From: Bacillota bacterium
Lineage (GTDB): Bacteria > Bacillota > Clostridia > Lachnospirales > Lachnospiraceae
Reading direction: 5' to 3'
Length of the DNA stretch: 14,535 nt
NCBI GenBank assembly: GCA_023435895.1
Contig: JAEZLH010000022.1
Span: forward strand, 1 to 14,535
The first letter of the stretch is position 1, and each line of letters begins with the position of its first letter. The position numbers were made by a program, and so were the translations under genes. Shown here in pieces: positions 1-5,559 of this stretch. The notes under the pieces are model-generated. The model was not told where the DNA came from. It was given only the letters and a program-made list of their open reading frames with translations, and made no database searches.

Positions 1-66
1 AGGACAAAGGTGGAAGTGCGGTAACGTATGTAGCTGATTGTTACTAATAGGTCGAGGGCTTGACCT
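1..66 (+). rRNA. 23S ribosomal RNA, 3' end only
   Basis: The window opens inside the last bases of a 23S rRNA gene. The conserved run TACTAATAGGTCGAGGGCTT at 41-60, followed by GACC, is the typical 3' terminus of bacterial 23S rRNA. The exact end, near base 66, is inferred from family convention. The rest of the gene lies upstream of the window. No 5S rRNA follows before the tRNA genes. Confidence 0.93.
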
Positions 67-141
67 TAAAAGGTTTACAGTAAAGATAGAATGGAAACAT
101 TCTTTGGATGACATTTTCGTGTGTAGGTATTAGTCAATAAT

Positions 142-176
142 AAACAGAAATAGCGTTATGTGGTTTCTGTTTTTTA
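142..176 (+). terminator. Terminator downstream of the 23S gene
   Basis: The arms AAACAGAAA (142-150) and TTTCTGTTT (164-172) form a 9-bp stem around a 13-base loop, and the second arm runs into a T tract. This is a plausible rho-independent terminator for the rRNA transcript. A second small hairpin follows at 183-204 (AGAAGAT and ATCTTCT, 8-base loop). No convincing promoter was seen between the terminator and tRNA-Asn, because the -10-like TATTAT at 227-232 is too close to the tRNA start. Read-through from the rRNA operon is therefore possible. Confidence 0.6.
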
Positions 177-236
177 TATTATAGAAGATGTAAGTTTATC
201 TTCTTGTACAAATGAATACATAGTTATATTATGTAT

Positions 237-308
237 TCCTCGATAGCTCAATGGTAGAGCACACGGCTGTTAACCGTGGGGTTGTAGGTTCGAGCCCTAC
301 TCGGGGAG
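237..308 (+). tRNA. tRNA-Asn (anticodon GTT)
   Basis: A full cloverleaf can be drawn. The acceptor stem TCCTCGA (237-243) pairs with TCGGGGA (301-307), with one T·G pair, and G308 is the discriminator base. The anticodon stem CACGG/CCGTG (262-266 and 274-278) encloses the loop CTGTTAA with anticodon GTT at 269-271. The T arm is GTAGG, TTCGAGC, CCTAC at 284-300. CCA is not encoded. It lies 24 bp upstream of tRNA-Cys and is probably in the same transcript. Confidence 0.96.
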
Positions 309-332
309 TTAAATTCATAATTGAATTTATAT

Positions 333-403
333 GGCGACATAGCCAAGCGGTAAGGCATGGGTCTGCAACACCCTGATCACCAGTTCAAATCTGGTTGTCG
401 CCT
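333..403 (+). tRNA. tRNA-Cys (anticodon GCA), copy 1
   Basis: The acceptor stem GGCGACA (333-339) pairs with TGTCGCC (396-402), and the discriminator is T403 (U73), as expected for tRNA-Cys. The anticodon GCA is at 365-367. The T arm contains the GTTCAAATC loop sequence. CCA is not encoded. The 71 bases are identical to a second copy at 7794-7864, on the same strand. It is followed directly by a strong terminator. Confidence 0.96.
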
Positions 404-442
404 TAAAAGAAGATGCATTCATATGAGGCATCTTCTTTTATT
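404..442 (+). terminator. Terminator after tRNA-Asn/tRNA-Cys
   Basis: The arm TAAAAGAAGATGC (404-416) pairs perfectly over 13 bp with GCATCTTCTTTTA (428-440), with an 11-base loop. The T-rich second arm makes it a clear rho-independent terminator. The GAAGATGCAT part is shared with the terminator behind the second tRNA-Cys at 7870-7913, which points to common ancestry of the two tRNA-terminator units. Confidence 0.85.
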
Positions 443-536
443 ATATCTATTTATTTAGCTAATTGCATAAACTTGACGCTAAAATCAACAGATAAGGTAT
501 TTTATCCATTTAAATTGTTGTCTCTTGAAAATTATA

Positions 537-567
537 AGATGTATCATGAAATGATGCGTCTTTTTTT
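537..567 (+). terminator. Orphan terminator hairpin
   Basis: AGATGTATCAT (537-547) and ATGATGCGTCT (551-561) form an 11-bp stem with two G·T pairs, a GAA triloop and a run of T. It has the anatomy of a rho-independent terminator, yet no gene ends here. It may close a short RNA starting in 480-530: TTGACG at 473-478 is a possible -35, but no good -10 is present. It may instead be left over from a lost tRNA. The stem resembles the tRNA-Cys terminators (GATG...CATC). Confidence 0.6.
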
Positions 568-661
568 ATATCTATAAAAGTTTCCCAGAATTTTTGCAAA
601 GGGATGTGTCGTCACATATGTAAAAGTATTCCTTGTGATTCGTTAGATTTTGTAAAAGAAT

Positions 662-690
662 TTGACATATAACCATAATAATGATAGACT
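662..690 (+). promoter_or_regulatory. Promoter of the 30-codon mini-gene
   Basis: A perfect -35 TTGACA (662-667) is followed after 17 bp by TAGACT (685-690), which matches 4 of 6 bases of a sigma-A -10. Transcription would start near 697, about 20 bases before the ATG at 719. A small dyad, ATGTG-TCGT-CACAT at 604-617, lies 45 bp upstream and could be a regulator site, but this is weak. Confidence 0.6.
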
Positions 691-718
691 AAATTCATAT
701 TAAAATGAGGTGATTGAT

Positions 719-811
719 ATGAATAAACTTTCAAAATTTGAATACATATGCAGAGATATTAATCAATTACATACACTACGTGACAACCGAAAAACTGGTA
801 AAATGATGTAA
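719..811 (+). CDS. Unrecognised 30-residue small protein
   Basis: The frame reads MNKLSKFEYICRDINQLHTL and ends RDNRKTGKMM. I do not recognise it. It is supported by its full expression setting: a -35/-10 promoter at 662-690, the ribosome binding site GAGGTGA (707-713) spaced 5 bases from the ATG, and a strong terminator that begins on the stop codon. The peptide is basic, with Lys and Arg concentrated in the C-terminal third and one Cys, and has no membrane segment. It may be a genuine small protein, the surviving N-terminus of a decayed gene that acquired a terminator, or an ORF on a small regulatory RNA. There is no sequence evidence for a specific role. Confidence 0.5.
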   Translation: MNKLSKFEYICRDINQLHTLRDNRKTGKMM

Positions 812-845
812 AAGTATTTCTGCAACCTTCAGAAGTACTTTTTTT
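810..845 (+). terminator. Terminator of the 30-codon mini-gene
   Basis: A 13-bp stem of AAAAGTATTTCTG (810-822) and CAGAAGTACTTTT (830-842) has one T·G pair, a 7-base loop and a run of seven T (839-845). The stem overlaps the stop codon of the 30-codon ORF, which is the layout of a very short mRNA or a dual-function small RNA. Confidence 0.85.
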
Positions 846-1016
846 ATTTAGCATGGTTTTTTCACTTAAGACAAATTTTGAATTTTTGAACTGCCCGGGT
901 TGAAGCAGTGGAATTAATAAATAATACAGTTATCAGAATGAAGAGACTCTCATTAATATGAAATTACATTCAAGGAGAAACAGAATAATATAGAATAAAA
1001 ACCCACATTATAAAAA

Positions 1017-1088
1017 GTTATTTTACGACCATTCAAGGAAGGAGATTTAATTGATCTGGAGGCTTATTTGAAAGATTTAGTTGAATAA
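1017..1088 (+). pseudogene. GNAT acetyltransferase N-terminal remnant
   Basis: The frame reads VILRPFKEGDLIDLEAYLKD followed by LVE and a stop. The pattern ILRPF-x-E-x-DL-x-DL-x-x-YL is the usual first strand and helix of GNAT-family N-acetyltransferases. There is an in-frame stop at 1011-1013 directly upstream and no start codon. The frame stops after 23 codons, whereas GNAT proteins are about 150-180 residues. A small A-rich frameshift near 1012-1016 could have joined it to an upstream frame. I read it as a decayed gene; the match rests on a short motif. Confidence 0.4.
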
Positions 1089-1145
1089 AGTTACAGGAAG
1101 CTAAAATAATTATGATGAAGATAAACTTCGAGAATGGCATATTAA

Positions 1146-1283
1146 TTGCAATACCCAAGAGCAATAAAGGTTTACACAAAAGTAGGGCTTGTATTGGAGA
1201 GTATAGATAAGGTTGATCTGGATATTGGAGAAAGGATCGATTCTATAGTAGGTACTAACAAGGGAGAAATGGAGAGAAAATAG
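1146..1283 (+). pseudogene. Unrecognised open remnant of 45 codons
   Basis: After an in-frame TAA at 1143-1145 the frame stays open for 45 codons to TAG at 1281-1283, reading LQYPRAIKVYTKVGLVLESI and then DKVDLDIGERIDSIVG and on to GEMERK. The composition looks protein-like, but there is no ribosome binding site. The only start candidate is a TTG at the first codon. Together with the GNAT-like fragment just upstream it suggests decay of one or two genes. I do not recognise the family. The stretch 845-1016 holds no gene that I can see. Confidence 0.25.
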
Positions 1284-1317
1284 GTAGCTCCTATGTATAT
1301 ATCAAAAAGATATTATT

Positions 1318-1350
1318 AAAGTGGGAGTAGAAGATGTCTGCTCCCACTTT
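1318..1350. terminator. Strong symmetrical hairpin left of the recombinase segment
   Basis: AAAGTGGGAGTAGA (1318-1331) pairs with TCTGCTCCCACTTT (1337-1350) over 14 bp with one T·G pair and a 5-base loop. It is followed by only TTT on either strand, so it could be a modest bidirectional terminator. It lies 31 bp outside the left 28-bp inverted repeat. It would insulate the recombinase segment from the decayed region to its left. Confidence 0.55.
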
Positions 1351-1380
1351 AAATTACAATAAGTAATATTGTATACTGCA

Positions 1381-1408
1381 ATGTAACAATTTTGCTATTT
1401 TGTTACAT
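1381..1408 (+). repeat. 28-bp inverted repeat, left copy (IR-L)
   Basis: The site has arms ATGTAACAA (1381-1389) and TTGTTACAT (1400-1408) around the 10-base centre TTTTGCTATT. Its reverse complement matches the site at 2142-2169 at 27 of 28 positions; the one difference is position 11, T here and A in the reverse-complemented right copy. Identity stops at the 28-bp borders. Paired short arms around an asymmetric centre are the form of a tyrosine recombinase crossover site, and a tyrosine recombinase gene lies between the two copies. Confidence 0.9.
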
Positions 1409-1490
1409 AATTATATACTTATATATGGCAAATAGCAACATAAATATATAAAATCAGACAAAATATCCATTTATATTACAATAATATGTA

Positions 1491-2051
1491 TTAAAACTGT
1501 ACTAATGTATAAAGTTCATCTTTTTGATCTTGACTTATTCCAATATAACGTAAAGTAATACTTTGTGAGCTATGGTTAAAGGTATCCATTATCAAACCAA
1601 TATTATGTTGGGAAGCCTTATAGGTCCAATACCCCCATGTTTTACGAAGACTATGTGTTCCAAAATTTTCAATGTTCATGTAAATGGCTGCAGCTTTTAA
1701 AATTCTATATGCTTGTACTCTTCCAAGGTAATTTCCCTTTTTACTATAAAATAAATAATTTTCAGACGTTAATTTTTCATCAAACACGTATAATTCAATG
1801 GCTTTGCGCAATGCTTCATTAATTTTTATCTTTTTTTCTTTCCCTGTCTTTTTTTCAATCAGAGTGAAATATTCACGAAAAAACCCTTTATCTGTATATA
1901 AATGTTTAACCTGAACAGGAAGGATATCACTTATTCGTAACCCTGTATTTAGTCCAAATTTAAATAATAAACCGTACCTATTGTCTTTCATTGATAAATA
2001 ATTGTACATTTCATTAATGATATCCCTATTTCTTATAGGCTCAACTGTCAT
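1491..2051 (-). CDS. Small tyrosine recombinase (catalytic domain only)
   Basis: The 186-residue protein is a tyrosine recombinase / phage-integrase family catalytic domain. The catalytic set is visible: Arg39 in GLRISD, a Lys at 67 or 68 in EKKTGK, His133 and Arg136 in HSLRK, His160 in FNHSS, and the nucleophile Tyr169 in LRYIG. The usual N-terminal core-binding (SAM-like) domain is absent, as in other short Firmicutes recombinases of about 180-190 residues. The ATG start is preceded by an AGAGGA ribosome binding site. The gene is bracketed by inverted 28-bp repeats and points away from cheY. The likely job is recombination at those repeats, inverting the 789-bp segment that carries the gene. 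It may instead be the remnant integrase of an island at tRNA-Cys. The reading frame looks intact. Confidence 0.92.
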   Translation of the reverse strand: MTVEPIRNRDIINEMYNYLSMKDNRYGLLFKFGLNTGLRISDILPVQVKHLYTDKGFFREYFTLIEKKTGKEKKIKINEALRKAIELYVFDEKLTSENYLFYSKKGNYLGRVQAYRILKAAAIYMNIENFGTHSLRKTWGYWTYKASQHNIGLIMDTFNHSSQSITLRYIGISQDQKDELYTLVQF

Positions 2052-2129
2052 ATTATTCCTCTTTCTAATCTAACTATTTTCATTTCTTAAATTTAGACAC
2101 CTTTTAAAAAATCACTAAATCTTCCTATA

Positions 2130-2158
2130 AATATATGATAGATGTAACAAAATAGCAA
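2130..2158 (-). promoter_or_regulatory. Probable recombinase promoter, -35 inside IR-R
   Basis: Read on the minus strand, TTGCTA (2153-2158, the centre of IR-R) and TATATT (2130-2135) are separated by exactly 17 bp. They match 4 of 6 and 5 of 6 consensus bases. Transcription would start near 2123 and run into the recombinase gene. The promoter therefore overlaps the presumed recombination site, so recombinase binding could repress its own gene. Confidence 0.45.
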
Positions 2159-2169
2159 TATTGTTACAT
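2142..2169 (-). repeat. 28-bp inverted repeat, right copy (IR-R)
   Basis: The arms ATGTAACAA (2142-2150) and TTGTTACAT (2161-2169) enclose the centre AATAGCAATA. It is the inverted partner of 1381-1408, with one mismatch. The inner edge lies 90 bp upstream of the recombinase ATG and the outer edge 89 bp upstream of the cheY ATG. A partial match to the core, AAATAGCAA, also occurs at 1430-1438 inside the segment. Confidence 0.9.
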
Positions 2170-2175
2170 GTAGAA

Positions 2176-2181
2176 TATAAT
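2176..2181 (+). promoter_or_regulatory. cheY: Candidate -10 element for the cheY operon
   Basis: A perfect TATAAT lies 7 bp outside IR-R and 77 bp upstream of the cheY ATG. The -35 position at 17-bp spacing falls in the repeat core (TAGCAA, 2153-2158), a poor match to TTGACA. If this is the promoter, it probably needs an activator or sequence upstream within the segment, and occupancy of IR-R by the recombinase would block it. No better promoter was seen between 2170 and 2258. Confidence 0.35.
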
Positions 2182-2258
2182 GGTAATTTATGGAGTTTTA
2201 GTAATGAAATTAGTAAAAACCAACAAATATATTCATAATATATATAAGGAGCTAACAA

Positions 2259-2618
2259 ATGAAAAGGGTCTTGATAGTTGATGATGCAGCGTTTATAAGA
2301 ATGATGGTTAGCAGACTTTTAATCCAACATGGATATGAAGTGGTGGGAGAAGCGGACAACGGACAACTCGCATTAGAAATGTATAAGAGTTTAAAGCCTG
2401 ATCTGGTAACAATGGATATTACAATGCCGATTATGACAGGGTTAGAAACACTGAAGGAGATTGTAGAGTTCGACAGTGAGGCAAGGGTGGTCATGCTGAC
2501 TGCAATGGGTCAACAGGATATGATTATGGAAGCGATTCAATTAGGAGCAAAGTCTTTTATCGTAAAACCATTTAAAGAGGAGGTGTTTATTAATACAATA
2601 AGGCATATTTTACAGTAG
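2259..2618 (+). CDS. cheY: CheY-like single-domain response regulator
   Basis: This is a 119-residue receiver domain with no output domain. It would be phosphorylated by CheA and, in a flagellated cell, would bind the motor switch. Visible residues are the acidic pair Asp8 and Asp9, phosphoacceptor Asp53 in VTMDITMP, Thr81, Phe100 and Lys103 in VKPF. An aromatic residue at the 100 position is typical of CheY. The start has AAGGAG (2247-2252) 6 bases upstream. It is the first gene of cheY-cheA-cheW-mcp, 23 bp before cheA. The pairing with a CheA that has a P2-like domain supports the chemotaxis call. A non-flagellar output of the pathway cannot be excluded. Confidence 0.93.
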   Translation: MKRVLIVDDAAFIRMMVSRLLIQHGYEVVGEADNGQLALEMYKSLKPDLVTMDITMPIMTGLETLKEIVEFDSEARVVMLTAMGQQDMIMEAIQLGAKSFIVKPFKEEVFINTIRHILQ

Positions 2619-2641
2619 GATAAAATAAGGAGGATATTAAA

Positions 2642-4723
2642 TTGGATAATCATAATTCCAATGATTCATTACTTGAGTTGTTCGTTTTTGAATTTTCTCA
2701 GTTAATTAATCAATTGGAAGGACAAATTCTGTTAAATGAAAAAATGAATAACTACACTGACTCAGCAGTGAATGAAATTTTTCGAATTATGCATACGCTG
2801 AAAGGGTCTTCCGCGATGATGGGATTAGAGAATATTACATCTCTCGCTCACTGTATGGAAGACTTATTTTTTTGTATACGAAATGGGGAGGTTCATGATA
2901 TTGATCATGCTGAGTTGGCTGACATTCTTCTTGATTGTGTGGATTTCTTAACAGTTGAGGAATTAAAAATTAGGGCGGGCGATTCATTGGGCAGTACAAA
3001 CATCGAGCTTATGAATAAAATAAAGAGCTTAATTCCCACGTCAAAGAAGGAAACTAGCAAACAGGATAGCGCACTTGCGAGTGATATATGGTTATCTCCA
3101 TTACTTTATGATCAGGAGAAGGATATGCCCATTAATTTTTATCATGCATCCATTCGTTTTGAAGAAGGAATCGGGATGGAGAATATGCATGCATATACGA
3201 TTGTACACAAACTAAAGAGTATAAATGATGAAACATATTCTTTTCCAACCGATTTATCCGTTGAGGAAAGTGCAGAGATAATATGTAATAGCGGATTGCA
3301 TCTCTTTATGATTACGGATTGCTGCTATGAAACAATAGAGAATATCCTTAAAGAGTCTCTGTTTGTAAAGGAGCTTGAGCTACTAACATTTGGAGATATT
3401 ACGGAGTTTAATCGTAGCATGGAATTTATAATGAGTGGTGAAAAGGATGTAACGGTGTGTGAAACTATAGAGCCCCCATCAGAGTTAGATTCGAGCATCA
3501 ATAATATAGTTACAAAAGCTGACGCAAAAGAGAGTAAATTAATGGGTATATCTCAAAGTCTCATTAGTGTGAATGTTGCAAAACTAGATATGTTAATGGA
3601 CATGATTGGAGAACTGGTAATTGCAGAAGCAATGGTAACTCAGAATGCTGATTTGAAGGGTCTTAAGCTTAATAATTTTAATAAGGCTGCTAGACATTTG
3701 AGCAAAATCACAAGCGAAGTTCAAGATTTGGTTATGGCAATTCGAATGGTGCCATTGACTGCTACTTTCCACAAAATGTACAGAATTGTCAGAGATATGA
3801 ATAAAAAACTGGGGAAGGAAGTAGAACTGGTACTCTTAGGTGAAGATACGGAAGTTGATAAAAATATTATTGAGCATATTTCTGACCCGCTAATGCATTT
3901 GGTTAGAAATGCCATTGATCATGGAATTGAAACGCCAAATGAGCGAATTCAAGCAGGAAAAGAAAGAAATGGGACAGTTACAATCGAAGCAAGAAATTCC
4001 GGTAGTGACGTAATTATTCAAATCAAGGACGATGGCAGGGGACTGAAGAGAGATAAAATTTTAAAAAAGGCAAGGGATAATAATTTGATTACCCAGCCGG
4101 AGGCAGCAATCTCGAATAAAGAACTCTATAATATGATTTTATTGCCGGGATTTTCAACAAATGATAACATAACAGAATTTTCAGGAAGAGGAGTGGGCAT
4201 GGATGTGGTGTCCAGCAATATCGCAGCAGTTGGGGGTTCAGTCACAGTGGATAGTATACCCAATGAAGGAACGACGATACTTCTTAAAATTCCAATGACA
4301 CTCGCAATCATAGATGGAATAAACATTAAAGTCGGAAAATCACATTATACAATCCCAACAACGAATATAAAGGAGTTTTTCAAACCCAATAACCAGGACA
4401 TTATTGTCGACCCGGATGGAAATGAAATAATAATGGTTAGAGGTTTATGCTATCCGGTAATAAAAATATTTGAGTTGTTCCAAATAAGTGAAGCAAAAAA
4501 AGAGTTCGCTGATGGGATTATGATCATGATTGAGGATGATGGTCAAATGGCTTGTATTTTTGCAGATGAGCTAATTGGTCAACAGCAGGTTGTAGTAAAA
4601 AGTCTTCCGGATTATGTTAGAGCCACAAAGAAGATTCATGGATTATCAGGTTGTACCTTACTGGGTAATGGGGAAATCAGCCTTATCCTTGATGTGAGTT
4701 TAATTATGAGCCAGTATAAATGA
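2642..4723 (+). CDS. cheA: Chemotaxis histidine kinase CheA
   Basis: CheA (693 residues) autophosphorylates in receptor arrays and passes phosphate to CheY. Domains in order: P1 HPt (about 5-115) with phosphorylated His51 in MHTLKGSS; a P2-like CheY-docking domain (about 160-265); P3 dimerisation helices (about 300-370) with MDMIGELVIAE; P4 kinase (about 370-550) with the N box around Asn423 (LVRNAIDHG), G1 box DDGRG (463-467) and G2 box GRGVGMD (515-521); and P5 CheW-like (about 555-690). The start is TTG, set by a perfect AGGAGG at 2628-2633 with 8-base spacing. P2 looks divergent. The gene is followed by a 284-bp gap with tandem repeats before cheW. Confidence 0.96.
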   Translation: MDNHNSNDSLLELFVFEFSQLINQLEGQILLNEKMNNYTDSAVNEIFRIMHTLKGSSAMMGLENITSLAHCMEDLFFCIRNGEVHDIDHAELADILLDCVDFLTVEELKIRAGDSLGSTNIELMNKIKSLIPTSKKETSKQDSALASDIWLSPLLYDQEKDMPINFYHASIRFEEGIGMENMHAYTIVHKLKSINDETYSFPTDLSVEESAEIICNSGLHLFMITDCCYETIENILKESLFVKELELLTFGDITEFNRSMEFIMSGEKDVTVCETIEPPSELDSSINNIVTKADAKESKLMGISQSLISVNVAKLDMLMDMIGELVIAEAMVTQNADLKGLKLNNFNKAARHLSKITSEVQDLVMAIRMVPLTATFHKMYRIVRDMNKKLGKEVELVLLGEDTEVDKNIIEHISDPLMHLVRNAIDHGIETPNERIQAGKERNGTVTIEARNSGSDVIIQIKDDGRGLKRDKILKKARDNNLITQPEAAISNKELYNMILLPGFSTNDNITEFSGRGVGMDVVSSNIAAVGGSVTVDSIPNEGTTILLKIPMTLAIIDGINIKVGKSHYTIPTTNIKEFFKPNNQDIIVDPDGNEIIMVRGLCYPVIKIFELFQISEAKKEFADGIMIMIEDDGQMACIFADELIGQQQVVVKSLPDYVRATKKIHGLSGCTLLGNGEISLILDVSLIMSQYK

Positions 4724-4802
4724 TACTATTAGGTCGTTGTCGAATCAACATTGTTAGTTATCATAGATATTCTATAGGTAAATAGATGTTCGTGATTCTA
4801 TT

Positions 4803-4972
4803 ATTAAGGCAATTCAATCATTAAGGCAATTTAGTTATTAAGGCAATTCTATTATTAAGTTAATTCACTTATTAAGGCAATTCAATCATTAAGTCAATTC
4901 ACTTATTAAGGCAATTCAATCATTAAGGCAATTCAATCATTAAGGCAATTTAGTTATTAAGGTAATTCAATC
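4803..4972 (+). repeat. Tandem array, ten 17-bp units, between cheA and cheW
   Basis: Ten head-to-tail 17-bp units begin at 4803, 4820, 4837, 4854, 4871, 4888, 4905, 4922, 4939 and 4956. The consensus is ATTAAGGCAATT plus a variable 5-base tail: CAATC in six units, TAGTT in two, and CACTT or CTATT in the others. A partial tail (ATTCTATT) precedes the first unit and a broken unit (ATTTAAAA) follows the last. Unit length is not a multiple of three and every frame hits TAA, so it is not coding. It fills the gap inside the operon and ends about 20 bp before the cheW ribosome binding site. Copy number could vary by slippage. Confidence 0.95.
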
Positions 4973-5007
4973 ATTTAAAATATAGCTTATTGAGAGGAGT
5001 TTGGGTT

Positions 5008-5505
5008 ATGGCAGAAAATAATAGCAAGGAAGATATCTTTGAAGAGGATACTCAAAGAGGAAGATATCTGACGTTTATATTAGGAAATGAAACGTATGGC
5101 CTTGAAATTAAATATGTCACTGAGATTATTGGCATCCAAGCTATTACGGAGTTGCCAGAACTGTCAGAGTATGTGAAAGGTATTATCAATCTTAGAGGAA
5201 AGATTATTCCAGTTATGGATGTTAGGCTTCGTTTTAAAAAGGAAAGCCGGGAATACAATGACAGAACATGTATTGTTGTTATTAATATAAGCGATACATC
5301 GGTCGGACTAATTGTAGATAGTGTATCAGAGGTATTATCTATTGACGATCAGAATATTGTAGAGCCACCCAAGATGAACAAGGCTTTTCAGAACAAATTC
5401 ATTAAAAATATCGGCAAGAAAGGAAATGAGGTTAAGCTTTTGCTGGACTGTGAAAAATTACTTTCTGAAGATGAAGTACTTGAAATTGAAGATGCAATGG
5501 CTTAA
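5008..5505 (+). CDS. cheW: Chemotaxis adaptor protein CheW
   Basis: This 165-residue CheW-domain protein couples the receptor to CheA in the array. Typical CheW elements are present: RYLTFILGNETYGLEI near the N-terminus, the TELPELSEYVKGIINLRGKI signature in the first half, then DVRLRF and VGLIVDSVSEVL. An upstream in-frame TTG at 4990 is possible. The ATG at 5008 is chosen because AGAGGAG (4993-4999) lies 8 bases before it, whereas the TTG would put that site inside the gene. It is separated from cheA by the 17-bp repeat array and from the receptor gene by 54 bp. Confidence 0.95.
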   Translation: MAENNSKEDIFEEDTQRGRYLTFILGNETYGLEIKYVTEIIGIQAITELPELSEYVKGIINLRGKIIPVMDVRLRFKKESREYNDRTCIVVINISDTSVGLIVDSVSEVLSIDDQNIVEPPKMNKAFQNKFIKNIGKKGNEVKLLLDCEKLLSEDEVLEIEDAMA

Positions 5506-5559
5506 TTAGAAAATGAAGATCATAAGAGAACAAATGAGTGAGACAAAGGAGAAAGGATT

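Noticed and set aside
204..232. Promoter TTGTAC / TATTAT for tRNA-Asn
   Set aside because: The predicted start would fall inside the mature tRNA, so it is not usable as drawn.
1381..1408. IR-L and IR-R as ordinary terminators or terminal inverted repeats of an insertion sequence
   Set aside because: The stems are AT-rich with a 10-base centre and no T tract. There is no DDE transposase, and no target duplication flanks the pair (outer bases GCA on the left and GTA on the right differ). A pair of recombinase crossover sites explains them better.
4803..4972. CRISPR array
   Set aside because: The units are contiguous 17-bp copies with no unique spacers and there are no cas genes, so it is a tandem repeat.
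4990..5007. CheW start at TTG 4990
   Set aside because: The AGAGGAG site lies after that codon and serves the ATG at 5008.
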